Source: Mesorhizobium sp. SARCC-RB16n
Lineage (GTDB): Bacteria > Pseudomonadota > Alphaproteobacteria > Rhizobiales > Rhizobiaceae
Direction of reading: 5' to 3'
NCBI RefSeq assembly: GCF_008520305.1
Contig: NZ_ML703260.1
Location: forward strand, 1-64,000
DNA length: 64,000 nucleotides
This document shows positions 55,084-62,898 of the stretch, piece after piece. Numbering within the stretch: position 1 is the first letter of the stretch; every line of letters begins with the position of its first letter. The position numbers and the translations under genes were made by a program. Below the pieces are notes generated by a model. It was not told the DNA's origin. It was given only the letters and a program-made list of their open reading frames with translations, and made no database searches.

Positions 55084-56952
55084 TTACGACGGCCGCTTCT
55101 TCGCCTTCTTGTGCTTTGGCGCACCGGCATTTTCGAATTTCGGGTTGCCCGGTTTTTTCGCCCAAGGCTTTGCCTCATGCGCGGCGGCCGGCCGCTGGTC
55201 GGCTGACGCCGGTGCTCGCTTCTCGAATTTGCGCTTCGGCGCGTTCGGGTCGAAAGGCGCCTTGCCGCGATGCGGCTTCTTGTCCGGGCTCGGCGGCTGA
55301 TAGCCGGCCCGCGACAGGTCCGGCGTGCCCTCCAGCCGCTTGACCACGATGTTGCCCTGCAATTTGCGGTCGGGGCCGATCGCGGCGAGAAAACGGTCCG
55401 CCCAGTCGGCGGCAATCTGCACGAAAGTCTCTTCCGGCTGCATCTTGATGGCGCCGATCTCGCGCTTGCTGATGCTGCCGGCGCGGCACAGCATCGGGAT
55501 CAGCCAGCGCGGCTCGGCATTCTGCCGGCGGCCCACCGACAGCGAGAACCAAACACTGGCGCCAAAATCGTCGCGGCGGCTGGGCGCCTCGTCGCGGTGC
55601 GCAAACTTCTCTCCCGCCAATCTTTCGCGGGAAGGCGTGAAAGGCGCGACATCCATGAGGTCTTCGGGCGCCGAGCGGCTGGAGCGGCATTGGCGCACGA
55701 AGGCGGCCGCCACCTGTTCGGCGCCGTGCCTGGCAAGAAGCGCGTCGATGAATGCACGCTCGTCATCCATCACCGGTTCGTCGAAGGCCGGGTCGGCAAG
55801 GATGCGCTCGTCGTCGCGCCGCATCACGTCGTCGGCCGAGGGCGGGCTCGCCCATGTCGCCGTCAGCTTGGCGCTTTGCAGCAGCCGCTCGGTGCGCCTG
55901 CGGGCGCTGTTGGGCACGATCAGCGCGCTGACGCCCTTGCGCCCGGCACGCCCGGTGCGGCCGCTGCGGTGCAGCAGCGTTTCCGGATTGGTCGGCAGGT
56001 CGGCGTGGATCACCAGCTCGAGGTTGGGCAGGTCGATGCCGCGCGCCGCCACGTCGGTGGCGATGCAGACTTTCGCACGACCGTCGCGCATTGCCTGCAG
56101 CGCGTGGCTGCGCTCGTTCTGGCTGAGCTCGCCCGACAGCGCGACGACCGAAAAATTGCGGTTGTTGAAGCGTGCGGTGAGATGATTGACGGCGGCGCGC
56201 GTGTTGCAGAACACCAGCGCGTTCTTGGCTTCATAGAAACGCAACACGTTGATTATGGCGTTCTCGCGGTCGGCCTGGGCGACATTCAGCGCCCGGTACT
56301 CGATGTCGAGATGCTGCTTTTCCTCGCCGGCGGCCGAGATGCGCACGGCATCGCGCTGATAGCCCTGGGCGAGCGTGGCGATGGAGCGCGGCACGGTGGC
56401 CGAGAACATTAGCGTGCGGCGGTCGGTCGGTGCGGCATCGAGGATGAATTCGAGGTCCTCGCGAAAGCCGAGATCGAGCATCTCGTCGGCCTCGTCGAGA
56501 ACCACGGCCTTGAGCGTCGACATGTCGAGCGAATTGCGCGTGATGTGGTCGCGCAGGCGGCCCGGCGTGCCGACGACGATGTGGGCCCCGCGCTCCAGGG
56601 CGCGCCGTTCGGTGCGCATGTCCATGCCGCCGACGCAGGAGGCCACCGTGGCGCCGGTCGGCTCGTAGAGCCATTCGAGCTCGCGGGTCACCTGCAGTGC
56701 CAGTTCGCGCGTCGGCGCTACCGCCAGAGCCAGCGGCGTTGCTGCCGGGCCGAAACGTTCCGCGCCGTCGAGCAGCGTCGGCGCCATGGCAAGGCCGAAG
56801 GCCACGGTCTTGCCCGAGCCGGTCTGCGCCGACACCAGCGCATCGGCCTGCCCGAGTTCCAGCACCGCCTTCTGCACCGGTGTCAGGTCGGAATAACCGC
56901 GCTTTTCCAGCGCTTGTGCGAGCGCGGGAACAATACCATCGAAGTTGGACAT
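55084..56952 (-). CDS. DEAD-box RNA helicase
   Basis: 622 residues. The Q motif GYSDLTPVQ, Walker A SAQTGSGKT (residues 43-49), TRELAL, VLDEADEMLD, SATVP, ATDVAARGIDLPN and HRSGRTGRAG are all intact. A DbpA/CsdA-like RNA-binding domain at about 480-560 contains FVQIAADWADRFLAA. The C-terminus is Lys/Pro-rich and probably binds RNA. It unwinds RNA, likely in ribosome assembly or cold adaptation. Confidence 0.93.
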   Translation of the reverse strand: MSNFDGIVPALAQALEKRGYSDLTPVQKAVLELGQADALVSAQTGSGKTVAFGLAMAPTLLDGAERFGPAATPLALAVAPTRELALQVTRELEWLYEPTGATVASCVGGMDMRTERRALERGAHIVVGTPGRLRDHITRNSLDMSTLKAVVLDEADEMLDLGFREDLEFILDAAPTDRRTLMFSATVPRSIATLAQGYQRDAVRISAAGEEKQHLDIEYRALNVAQADRENAIINVLRFYEAKNALVFCNTRAAVNHLTARFNNRNFSVVALSGELSQNERSHALQAMRDGRAKVCIATDVAARGIDLPNLELVIHADLPTNPETLLHRSGRTGRAGRKGVSALIVPNSARRRTERLLQSAKLTATWASPPSADDVMRRDDERILADPAFDEPVMDDERAFIDALLARHGAEQVAAAFVRQCRSSRSAPEDLMDVAPFTPSRERLAGEKFAHRDEAPSRRDDFGASVWFSLSVGRRQNAEPRWLIPMLCRAGSISKREIGAIKMQPEETFVQIAADWADRFLAAIGPDRKLQGNIVVKRLEGTPDLSRAGYQPPSPDKKPHRGKAPFDPNAPKRKFEKRAPASADQRPAAAHEAKPWAKKPGNPKFENAGAPKHKKAKKRPS

Positions 56953-57153
56953 CTCGTTCTTTCGGAATTCAGGGTTCCGCGCTCATCATGGAGCACATGC
57001 CGGGGCTGACGCCGCGCCAGCCAAACAATCTTGGCCGTTCGTACTTCCTGCCGCCCTTCTTGTACAGGGTGCCATCAAGGCTATGCGGCGCCCCGCCAAT
57101 TGACTCCTGCCGCAAACCGCGTAAAAGCCCGCTTCGAACGGGATCGTTTTTCG

Positions 57154-57303
57154 ATGCGCGGCCTCTTGATGGCTCTTCTTGCATTCGACGCCCCCAGCCT
57201 CGATGCGAACCATTGGGCCGGGCGTGTCGGCGCGTCGTCTCGTTCCGGCAAAACCCCATTCTTGGCCAAGAAAACTACCAAAACCACCATCAAAACGGTG
57301 TGA
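57154..57303 (+). CDS. Candidate asd leader peptide with Lys/Thr/Ile run
   Basis: The in-frame ORF ends ...LAKKTTKTTIKTV before TGA (57301). The last ten residues before the Val (57268-57297) are only Lys, Thr and one Ile, the amino acids made from aspartate semialdehyde. Start candidates are the ATG at 57154 (49 residues) or the TTG at 57262 (13 residues, MAKKTTKTTIKTV). Neither has a strong ribosome binding site. A hairpin with a T run follows at 57350-57374, then asd at 57411. This arrangement is that of transcription attenuation, as in thrABC. Confidence 0.5.
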   Translation: MRGLLMALLAFDAPSLDANHWAGRVGASSRSGKTPFLAKKTTKTTIKTV

Positions 57304-57349
57304 TTCCCTTGGCCTAACCACCCTCTCCCGGGTCCGGCCCGGGGGACGG

Positions 57350-57375
57350 AACCCGCACTTGGCCGGCGGGTTTTC
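57350..57375 (+). terminator. Attenuator-like terminator upstream of asd
   Basis: The stem AACCCGC (57350-57356) with GCGGGTT (57366-57372) is followed by TTCT. Upstream, CCCGGG-tccgg-CCCGGG (57327-57343) can form another hairpin. CCGGCC (57334-57339) can pair with GGCCGG (57361-57366), an alternative that would disrupt the terminator. Confidence 0.5.
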
Positions 57376-57410
57376 TCCAAAAACCAGGCGGAGAGGGACA
57401 GGAGATTTCT

Positions 57411-58445
57411 ATGAGTTTCAAGGTTGCAGTCGTCGGCGCCACGGGCAATGTGGGCCGGGAAATGCTCAACATACTGGAAGAGCGCGGCTTTCCGGTCAGC
57501 GAAGTCGTGGCGCTGGCCTCGCGGCGCAGCATGGGCACGGAAGTGTCGTTCGGCGACCGCACGCTGAAGGTCAGGCCGCTCGACCAGTATGATTTTTCGG
57601 ACACCGACATCTGCATCATGTCGGCCGGCGGCAACGTCTCCAAGGAATGGTCGCCGAAGATCGGCAAGCAGGGCTGCGTCGTCATCGATAATTCGTCGGC
57701 CTTCCGCTACGACCAGGACGTGCCGCTGATCGTGCCGGAGGTGAACCCGGACGCGATCTCGCTGTTCACGCGCAAGAACATCATAGCCAACCCGAACTGC
57801 TCGACGGCGCAACTCGTCGTGGCGCTGAAGCCGCTGCATGACGCTGCCACCATCAAGCGGGTCGTCGTCGCCACCTACCAGTCGGTGTCCGGCGCCGGCA
57901 AGGAAGGCATGGACGAGTTGTTCACGCAGACGCGGGCGGTGTTCGTCGCCGACCAGGTCGACGTCAAGAAGTTCACCAAGCGCATCGCCTTCAACGTCAT
58001 TCCGCATATCGACGTCTTCCTCGACGACGGCTTCACCAAGGAAGAGTGGAAGATGGTCGCCGAGACCAAGAAGATGCTCGACCCCAAGATCAAGCTGACG
58101 GCGACCTGCGTGCGCGTGCCGGTGTTCATCGGCCATTCGGAAGCGGTCAACATCGAGTTCGAGAAGCCGATCACCGCCGACGAGGCACGCGACATCCTGC
58201 GCGAGGCGCCCGGCTGCCAGGTCTTGGACAAGCGCGAGGATGGCGGCTACATCACGCCGCTGGAGTCGGCCGGCGAGGACGCCACCTTCATCTCGCGCAT
58301 CCGTGAGGATTCGACCATCGACAACGGCCTGTCGATGTGGATCGTCTCCGACAATCTGCGCAAGGGCGCGGCGTTGAACGCGGTGCAGATCGCTGAACTG
58401 CTGGTCGAGCGCGGGCTCATCCAGCCGAAGAAGAAGGCGGCCTGA
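57411..58445 (+). CDS. asd: Aspartate-semialdehyde dehydrogenase
   Basis: 344 residues. NADP-binding VAVVGATGNVGREML at the N-terminus, NSSAFRYD, NPNCSTAQLV with catalytic Cys130, YQSVSGAGKEG and KIKLTATCVRVPVFIGHSEAV with the catalytic His. It reduces aspartyl phosphate to aspartate semialdehyde, the branch point to lysine, threonine, isoleucine and methionine. AGGAG is 7 bases before the ATG. The preceding leader peptide and hairpin suggest attenuation by Lys/Thr supply. Confidence 0.97.
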   Translation: MSFKVAVVGATGNVGREMLNILEERGFPVSEVVALASRRSMGTEVSFGDRTLKVRPLDQYDFSDTDICIMSAGGNVSKEWSPKIGKQGCVVIDNSSAFRYDQDVPLIVPEVNPDAISLFTRKNIIANPNCSTAQLVVALKPLHDAATIKRVVVATYQSVSGAGKEGMDELFTQTRAVFVADQVDVKKFTKRIAFNVIPHIDVFLDDGFTKEEWKMVAETKKMLDPKIKLTATCVRVPVFIGHSEAVNIEFEKPITADEARDILREAPGCQVLDKREDGGYITPLESAGEDATFISRIREDSTIDNGLSMWIVSDNLRKGAALNAVQIAELLVERGLIQPKKKAA

Positions 58446-58561
58446 CGGCGGTCAGTTTTCGCTCACGGGCCGTATCGCCGCTGCCGCGGCGGGCCCTCCG
58501 CGAGGGCGCCGGACGACCGGCGGCCCGCAGTCGCGGGCTCGGCCTTCGGCCGTCAGCTTTC

Positions 58562-58618
58562 TTCTCCCCGTCACTCTACGGGGAGAAGGTGCCGGCAGGC
58601 GGATGAGGGGCAGCGCTG
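58562..58618. repeat. Palindromic intergenic repeat, family C, inverted copy
   Basis: CTTCTCCCCGT...ACGGGGAGAAGGTGCCGGCAGGCGGATGAGGGGCAGC is the reverse of the element at 1986-2041. It lies between asd and the GNAT gene. The bases just upstream (58480-58555) hold further short hairpins (GGGCCCTC/GAGGGCGCC, GGCCGAAGGCC). Confidence 0.7.
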
Positions 58619-58651
58619 ACCCGAAATCATTTTTCGATCGCGGGGCTTGAT

Positions 58652-59104
58652 ATGACCGATGACGCTAAAGTTGCTCTGCGCCCGGCCATCGCTTCTGATG
58701 CTACCGCCATTGCCAGAATCATGCGGGCGGCGCTCAACTCATTCGCCTGGATGCCGGTCGTCCACACGCCGGCCGAGGACCTCGCCTTCATCCGCGATAT
58801 CGTGTTGCCCAACCAGCAGGTGACGGTCGCCGAGGCCGGTGCTGACATTGTCGGCTTCATCGCCGTCAACGGCGATTGGGTGGAACAACTTTATCTCGAT
58901 CCGGCCTGGACCGGGCAAGGCATAGGCAGCCGGCTGCTGATGGACGCGACCGCCACGCTGCCGATCGTCAAACTCCATTGCTTCCAATCCAATGCCGGCG
59001 CCCAGCGTTTCTATGAGCGCCATGGGTTCCGTGCGGAGGCGTTCGGCGACGGCACGACCAATGAGGAAGGGCTGCCTGACATTTTGTATGTCCGCAGGCA
59101 CTGA
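58652..59104 (+). CDS. GNAT family N-acetyltransferase
   Basis: 150 residues: VALRPAIASDATAIARIMRAAL, VGFIAVNGDWVEQLYLDPAWTGQGIGSRLL with the acetyl-CoA loop QGIGSR, and NAGAQRFYERHGFRAEAFGDG. The substrate is not identifiable. It ends 1 base before the stop of the convergent ACT protein gene. The start ATG follows GATCGCGGGGC, with no clear ribosome binding site. Confidence 0.87.
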   Translation: MTDDAKVALRPAIASDATAIARIMRAALNSFAWMPVVHTPAEDLAFIRDIVLPNQQVTVAEAGADIVGFIAVNGDWVEQLYLDPAWTGQGIGSRLLMDATATLPIVKLHCFQSNAGAQRFYERHGFRAEAFGDGTTNEEGLPDILYVRRH

Positions 59105-59105
59105 T

Positions 59106-59513
59106 TCAACAGGCGCTGTCCCTGGCCAGTTGATGCAACAGCGCCATCGCCTCCTCCGCCCTCTCGGCCGGCACAAACAGATGATCATGATAAAACGCCG
59201 AGACCGGATTGACGGCCATGCCGGCGGCGGCGAGGCGCGCGGTGATGGCGGCGAGGAAGCCGACTGCTTCCAGCGACGAGTGGATGTTCAGCGTGATCAT
59301 CCGGCAGCGGAACGAGCCGGTCAGCCCTGCTTCTCTCGCCGCGTCTTCGGTCACGATCAGTGTCGTGCCCTCGCGCTCCCGAAACACCATGACCGGCTCC
59401 AGGCCTTCGGGCTGCGGAACACGAGGCGCCAGCGTGGCGAAGACATAGGTGCCGTCAAGCAATTCCGGCGTCATCGACGCCAACAGAGTCCTCAGATCGA
59501 TCTCGCCGGTCAT
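59106..59513 (-). CDS. ACT-domain protein (DUF2241-like)
   Basis: 135 residues: RTLLASMTPELLDGTYVFATLAP, PVMVFREREGTTLIVTEDAAREAGL, then CRMITLNIHSSLEAVGFLAAITARLAAAGMAVNPVSAFYHDHLFVPAERAEEAMALLHQL, an ACT-like ligand-binding fold. It may bind an amino acid; partner proteins are unknown. The ATG at 59513 is the natural start; the frame is open far upstream over the bestrophin gene. Confidence 0.85.
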   Translation of the reverse strand: MTGEIDLRTLLASMTPELLDGTYVFATLAPRVPQPEGLEPVMVFREREGTTLIVTEDAAREAGLTGSFRCRMITLNIHSSLEAVGFLAAITARLAAAGMAVNPVSAFYHDHLFVPAERAEEAMALLHQLARDSAC

Positions 59514-59684
59514 TTTTCTCGCCTGCATCGGGACGGCCGCAGACTTCCCAATATCCGCAACCAGCACACACCGGTAGCCCAACATGGACGACATGGCGAC
59601 GTCGTTGTCGGCTGGGCTTGCGCATCTCTCGCATCGCACAATACAGGAGCTGAGGGCCGACGCCGGCCCGTGAAAGGCCCCTGA

Positions 59685-60590
59685 ATGATCGTTCGTCCGC
59701 GCCCCACCTTCCTGCAGCTGTTCTTCATCATGCGCGGCTCGGTGGTGCCACGCATCCTGCCGCAGATTTTCGGCTTCGCGATCTATTCGGCGGTCATCCT
59801 CGTCGTGGCGCGCTGGTTCCAGCTCGATCTCGGCGTCTTCAACATCACACCCTTCGGCTTGGTCGGCGTGACCTTGTCGATCTATCTGTCGTTCCGCAAC
59901 AACGCTGCCTATGACCGCTGGTGGGAAGCGCGCAAGCTGTGGGGCGCGCTGGTTTTCGAAATCCGCAATCTGGCCCGCGCAACGACCAGCCTCATTCCCG
60001 ATCGGACCGAGCAACGCGCCCTGTTGATGGAAGCGCTGGCCTTCTGTCATTTCCTGCGCGGACAGTTGCGCAAGATCGATAGCGTGAAGGACGTCCGTGC
60101 CTTCATCGAGGCTGAAGCCGAGACGGCGGCGAGTTACGCCAATCCGGCGGACGAGATGGTCAGGCGCATGGGCCGCCGTGCAAATGCGCAGCGCGGGGGT
60201 GGCGACCTCGACACGATCGGTTTCCGCATCCTGGACGAGAGGCTGGCATCAATCACCGCCATCCAGGCCGGCTGCGAGCGGATCGCCGGCACGCCCTTGC
60301 CCTTCGCCTACACGCTGCTGGTGCACCGCACGGCCTACATCGTGTGCCTGCTGTTGCCGATCGGCCTGATCTCGACCACCGGCTGGGCGACGCCATTGTT
60401 CACGGCGCTGATCGCCTACACCTTCTTCGGCCTCGATGCGCTTTCGGAAGAACTCGAGGACCCGTTCGGCACCGAAGCCAACGACCTCGCGCTCGACGGC
60501 CTGTGCAGGGTCTGTGAAATCTCGGTGTTCGAGGCCCTCGGCGAGACGCCGCCAAAGATGCTGCCGGCCGAAAAATTCTATTTTTCGTAA
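59685..60590 (+). CDS. Bestrophin family (UPF0187) membrane protein
   Basis: 301 residues. Four membrane segments (LPQIFGFAIYSAVILVV, FGLVGVTLSIYLSFR, AYIVCLLLPIGLISTT, LIAYTFFGLDALSEELEDPFGTEANDL) with the family hallmarks NAAYDRWWEARKLWG and DPFG. Bacterial bestrophins are ion channels of the inner membrane. GAAAGG precedes the ATG at 59685. Its relation to the downstream DoxX gene is unclear (105-base gap). Confidence 0.9.
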   Translation: MIVRPRPTFLQLFFIMRGSVVPRILPQIFGFAIYSAVILVVARWFQLDLGVFNITPFGLVGVTLSIYLSFRNNAAYDRWWEARKLWGALVFEIRNLARATTSLIPDRTEQRALLMEALAFCHFLRGQLRKIDSVKDVRAFIEAEAETAASYANPADEMVRRMGRRANAQRGGGDLDTIGFRILDERLASITAIQAGCERIAGTPLPFAYTLLVHRTAYIVCLLLPIGLISTTGWATPLFTALIAYTFFGLDALSEELEDPFGTEANDLALDGLCRVCEISVFEALGETPPKMLPAEKFYFS

Positions 60591-60694
60591 GGCCGCATCA
60601 TCAAAGAATCCGGACACCTGTCGGATTGCCGCCTCATGGCACGTCCTTGGTTCGACCCGCTGAAAACGGGGCTAACCATCAGAAGGGACGACCA

Positions 60695-61105
60695 ATGAGC
60701 ATTTCCGAAACCGCGCCCGTCTCGTCCGGCGCCCTGTGGACCGGCCGTGTGCTCAGCGGCCTCATCATCCTGTTCATGATCTTCGACGGCGCCATCAAGC
60801 TGCCGCCGCTCGACGTGGTCACCCAGACGATGGTGCCGCTCGGCTGGCCGGCCGACGCCAATGTCGCGCGCATGCTGGGCATCATCGGCCTGGTCTCGAC
60901 CGCGCTCTACGCACTGCCGCGCACCTCCGTGCTCGGCGCCATCCTGCTCACCGCCTATATGGGCGGCGCCATCGCCACCAATGCGCGTATCGGCAATCCG
61001 CTGGTTTCGCACACGCTGTTCGGCGTCTATCTCGGCATCATACTGTGGGGCGGCCTCTATCTGCGCGACCCCAGGGTGCGCGCGCTGATCCCGTTCAGCC
61101 GATAA
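60695..61105 (+). CDS. DoxX-like four-helix membrane protein
   Basis: 136 residues with four hydrophobic segments: VLSGLIILFMIFDGAIKL, ARMLGIIGLVSTALYAL, VLGAILLTAYMGGAIATN and LFGVYLGIILWGGLYLRD. It matches the DoxX-like family (the GAIATNARIG segment is typical). A role in redox or membrane processes is proposed for some relatives. GAAGGGACGACCA precedes the start. An SRPBCC gene follows 17 bases later, so they probably share a transcript. Confidence 0.85.
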   Translation: MSISETAPVSSGALWTGRVLSGLIILFMIFDGAIKLPPLDVVTQTMVPLGWPADANVARMLGIIGLVSTALYALPRTSVLGAILLTAYMGGAIATNARIGNPLVSHTLFGVYLGIILWGGLYLRDPRVRALIPFSR

Positions 61106-61122
61106 TTTTAGAGCAGAGAAAA

Positions 61123-61645
61123 ATGTTCAGCACCATCCTCGTCATTCTGGTCGTCATCATCGCCGCCGTGCTCGTCTATGCCGCGACGCGGCCCAATGAT
61201 TTTGTCGTCACCCGCACCGCCAACATCAAGGCTCCCGCCGAAGCGATCTTTCCGCTGATCAACGATTTCAGCCGCTGGCCGGCATGGTCGCCTTACGAAA
61301 AGCTCGACCCCAACATGAAGCGCACGCTTTCCGGCGCGCCAAGCGGCAAGGGCGCCGCCTATGCCTGGGAAAGCAACGGCAAGGCCGGCAAGGGGCGCAT
61401 GGAGATCGTCAATTCGGTGCCGTCCTCGCTGGTGTCGCTCAATCTCGATTTCGAGAAGCCGTTTCGCGCCAACAACAGCGTCGACTTCACCTTGGCGCAA
61501 TCGGGCGAGAACACCGCCGTGATCTGGGCGATGCGCGGCAACAGGCCGTTCATCGCCAAGCTGATGGGCCTGTTCATGAATTTCGCTGATCGGCAGGGAT
61601 TTCGAGGCCGGCCTCGCCAATTTGAAACGCGACACCGAGGCATGA
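61123..61645 (+). pseudogene. Frameshifted membrane-anchored SRPBCC protein
   Basis: The frame gives an N-terminal helix (TILVILVVIIAAVLVYA), then the SRPBCC domain: APAEAIFPLINDFSRWPAWSPYEK, KGRMEIVNSVPSSLVSLNLDFEKPF, NTAVIWAMRG and FIAKLMGLFMNF. After this it reads non-homologous sequence (ADRQGFRG...) to a stop at 61716. The other frame, from about 61586 to a TGA at 61645, encodes LIGRDFEAGLANLKRDTEA, the expected C-terminus. The switch is needed at about 61584-61587; loss of 2 or 5 bases would explain it. Otherwise translation yields 197 residues with a foreign tail. It is coupled to the DoxX gene. Confidence 0.75.
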
Positions 61646-61776
61646 CCAGCCTGGGACGCCGCTGCCTGTCCGAGCGAGCGGCGTCGCGATCTTCGTTCTT
61701 CTCGGGATCAAATTAGCCGTCTGAGAGTTTAGGACTTGGCGGCGAGACGGCGATCCGCATGTGAGAGGAACGACAA

Positions 61777-62040
61777 ATGAAGAGAATCCTGACCATTCTG
61801 GTGCTGACGACGGCGCTCGGTGCCTGTTCGCAGACGGAAAAAGGGGCTGCCGTCGGCGGCCTAGGCGGTGCCGCGGTTGGCGCGGCCGTGGCCGGAGATC
61901 CGGTGCAGGGCGCGGTTGTGGGTGGCGCTGTCGGTGCGGTGGCCGGGGCGTTGATCGGCCATGCCAGCGAAAGCGGCAAATGCCGGTACCGCGATCGCTA
62001 TGGTCGTACCTATGTCGATCGCTGCCCAAGCGGCTATTGA
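61777..62040 (+). CDS. Small glycine-zipper lipoprotein
   Basis: 87 residues. A lipoprotein signal (ILTILVLTTALGAC; lipobox LGAC with Cys17), then a glycine zipper (GGLGGAAVGAAVAGDPVQGAVVGGAVGAVAGALIGH), typical of outer-membrane lipoproteins that insert in membranes, and a final YGRTYVDRCP. The function is unknown. GAGAGGAACGAC precedes the ATG. Confidence 0.85.
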   Translation: MKRILTILVLTTALGACSQTEKGAAVGGLGGAAVGAAVAGDPVQGAVVGGAVGAVAGALIGHASESGKCRYRDRYGRTYVDRCPSGY

Positions 62041-62066
62041 TCGGCGACCAGGACTGAACACAACAA

Positions 62067-62090
62067 AACGGCGGGCACAGGCCCGCCGTT
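62067..62090 (-). terminator. Rho-independent terminator of the ffh-chorismate mutase-rpsP operon
   Basis: AACGGCGGGC-acag-GCCCGCCGTT is a perfect 10-bp stem. On the minus strand it is followed by TTGTTG after a T-rich arm. It lies 27 bases after the rpsP stop and could also end the lipoprotein transcript. Confidence 0.85.
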
Positions 62091-62116
62091 CTATTTCCGC
62101 AAGGAATAGGAAGCGA

Positions 62117-62515
62117 TTACTCGGCGGTAGCTGCTTCCTCGGCCGGCGCGGCAGCGGCCGCGGCGACGGCGGCAGCGGCGTCGTCCTGGGCCTTCTTCAG
62201 CAGGGCGGCGCGTTCCTGCGCCTTCTTGCCGGGCTCGGCCTTCTTCGGGTTGGAGCGGGCTTCGCGCTTGGCCAGGCCGGCTTCATCGAGGAAGCGCAGC
62301 ACGCGGTCGGTCGGCTGGGCGCCGTGCGACAGCCAATGCTTGACGCGGTCGGCGTCAACCTTGATGCGCTCGCCGTCCTTCGGCAGCAGCGGGTTCCACG
62401 AGCCGAGCGACTCGATGAACCTGCCATCGCGCGGCGAACGGGCGTCGGCGACGACGACGTGGTAGTAAGGACGCTTCTTCGAGCCCGCACGGGCCAGTCT
62501 GATCTTCAGTGCCAT
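62117..62515 (-). CDS. rpsP: 30S ribosomal protein S16
   Basis: 132 residues. The N-terminal 85 are S16: [42 protein letters not shown], then [28 protein letters not shown]. The Ala/Lys/Glu-rich C-terminal extension (about 45 residues) is typical of alphaproteobacteria. A component of the small ribosomal subunit. It is downstream of chorismate mutase, in the same direction. Confidence 0.97.
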   Translation of the reverse strand: MALKIRLARAGSKKRPYYHVVVADARSPRDGRFIESLGSWNPLLPKDGERIKVDADRVKHWLSHGAQPTDRVLRFLDEAGLAKREARSNPKKAEPGKKAQERAALLKKAQDDAAAAVAAAAAAPAEEAATAE

Positions 62516-62564
62516 TTCTTTTCTCCTAAAAGCTCTGATTTCGTTGATCTGTTCAGGCTGGTTA

Positions 62565-62891
62565 TCAGCCGGTTTTCGTCACGCCGTTGGCAGCGGCGAT
62601 CTGTTCGTGGTGCCGGATCACTTCGCGGACGACGAAGTTGAGGAATTTTTCCGCGAAATCCGGGTCGAGATGCGCGTCCTTGGCCAGCTGGCGAAGACGG
62701 GCGATCTGCTGCTGCTCGCGCGCCGGGTCGGCCGGCGGCAGGCCATGTTCGGCCTTGAGCACGCCAACCGCCTTGGTGCAGCGGAAGCGCTCGGCCAGCA
62801 TGTGGATGAGGGCGGCATCGATGTTGTCGATCGAGGCGCGGTAGCCGGCCAGGACGGTGCGGGCGTCGGCCATGTCCTTTTCTTCGTTCAT
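62565..62891 (-). CDS. Chorismate mutase (AroQ type)
   Basis: 108 residues: three-helix AroQ fold with [57 protein letters not shown] and [14 protein letters not shown]. The Arg/Lys residues of the active site (R in YRASID, K in CTKAVG, R in AREQQQ) are kept. It rearranges chorismate to prephenate in Phe/Tyr synthesis. The ATG at 62891 is 5 bases after GAGG. It lies 7 bases after the ffh stop, an unusual but common arrangement in this group. Confidence 0.9.
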   Translation of the reverse strand: MNEEKDMADARTVLAGYRASIDNIDAALIHMLAERFRCTKAVGVLKAEHGLPPADPAREQQQIARLRQLAKDAHLDPDFAEKFLNFVVREVIRHHEQIAAANGVTKTG

Positions 62892-62898
62892 AGCGTCC

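Noticed and set aside
56697-57317. 206-codon plus-strand ORF over the helicase start and the asd leader
   Set aside because: It is largely antisense to the helicase gene and has no recognisable domain.
57304-57410. Lysine riboswitch upstream of asd
   Set aside because: The leader is too short and lacks the conserved five-way-junction core. The leader-peptide model fits better.
59514-60050. Upstream extension of the ACT-protein frame
   Set aside because: It is antisense to the bestrophin gene; the family N-terminus fits the ATG at 59513.
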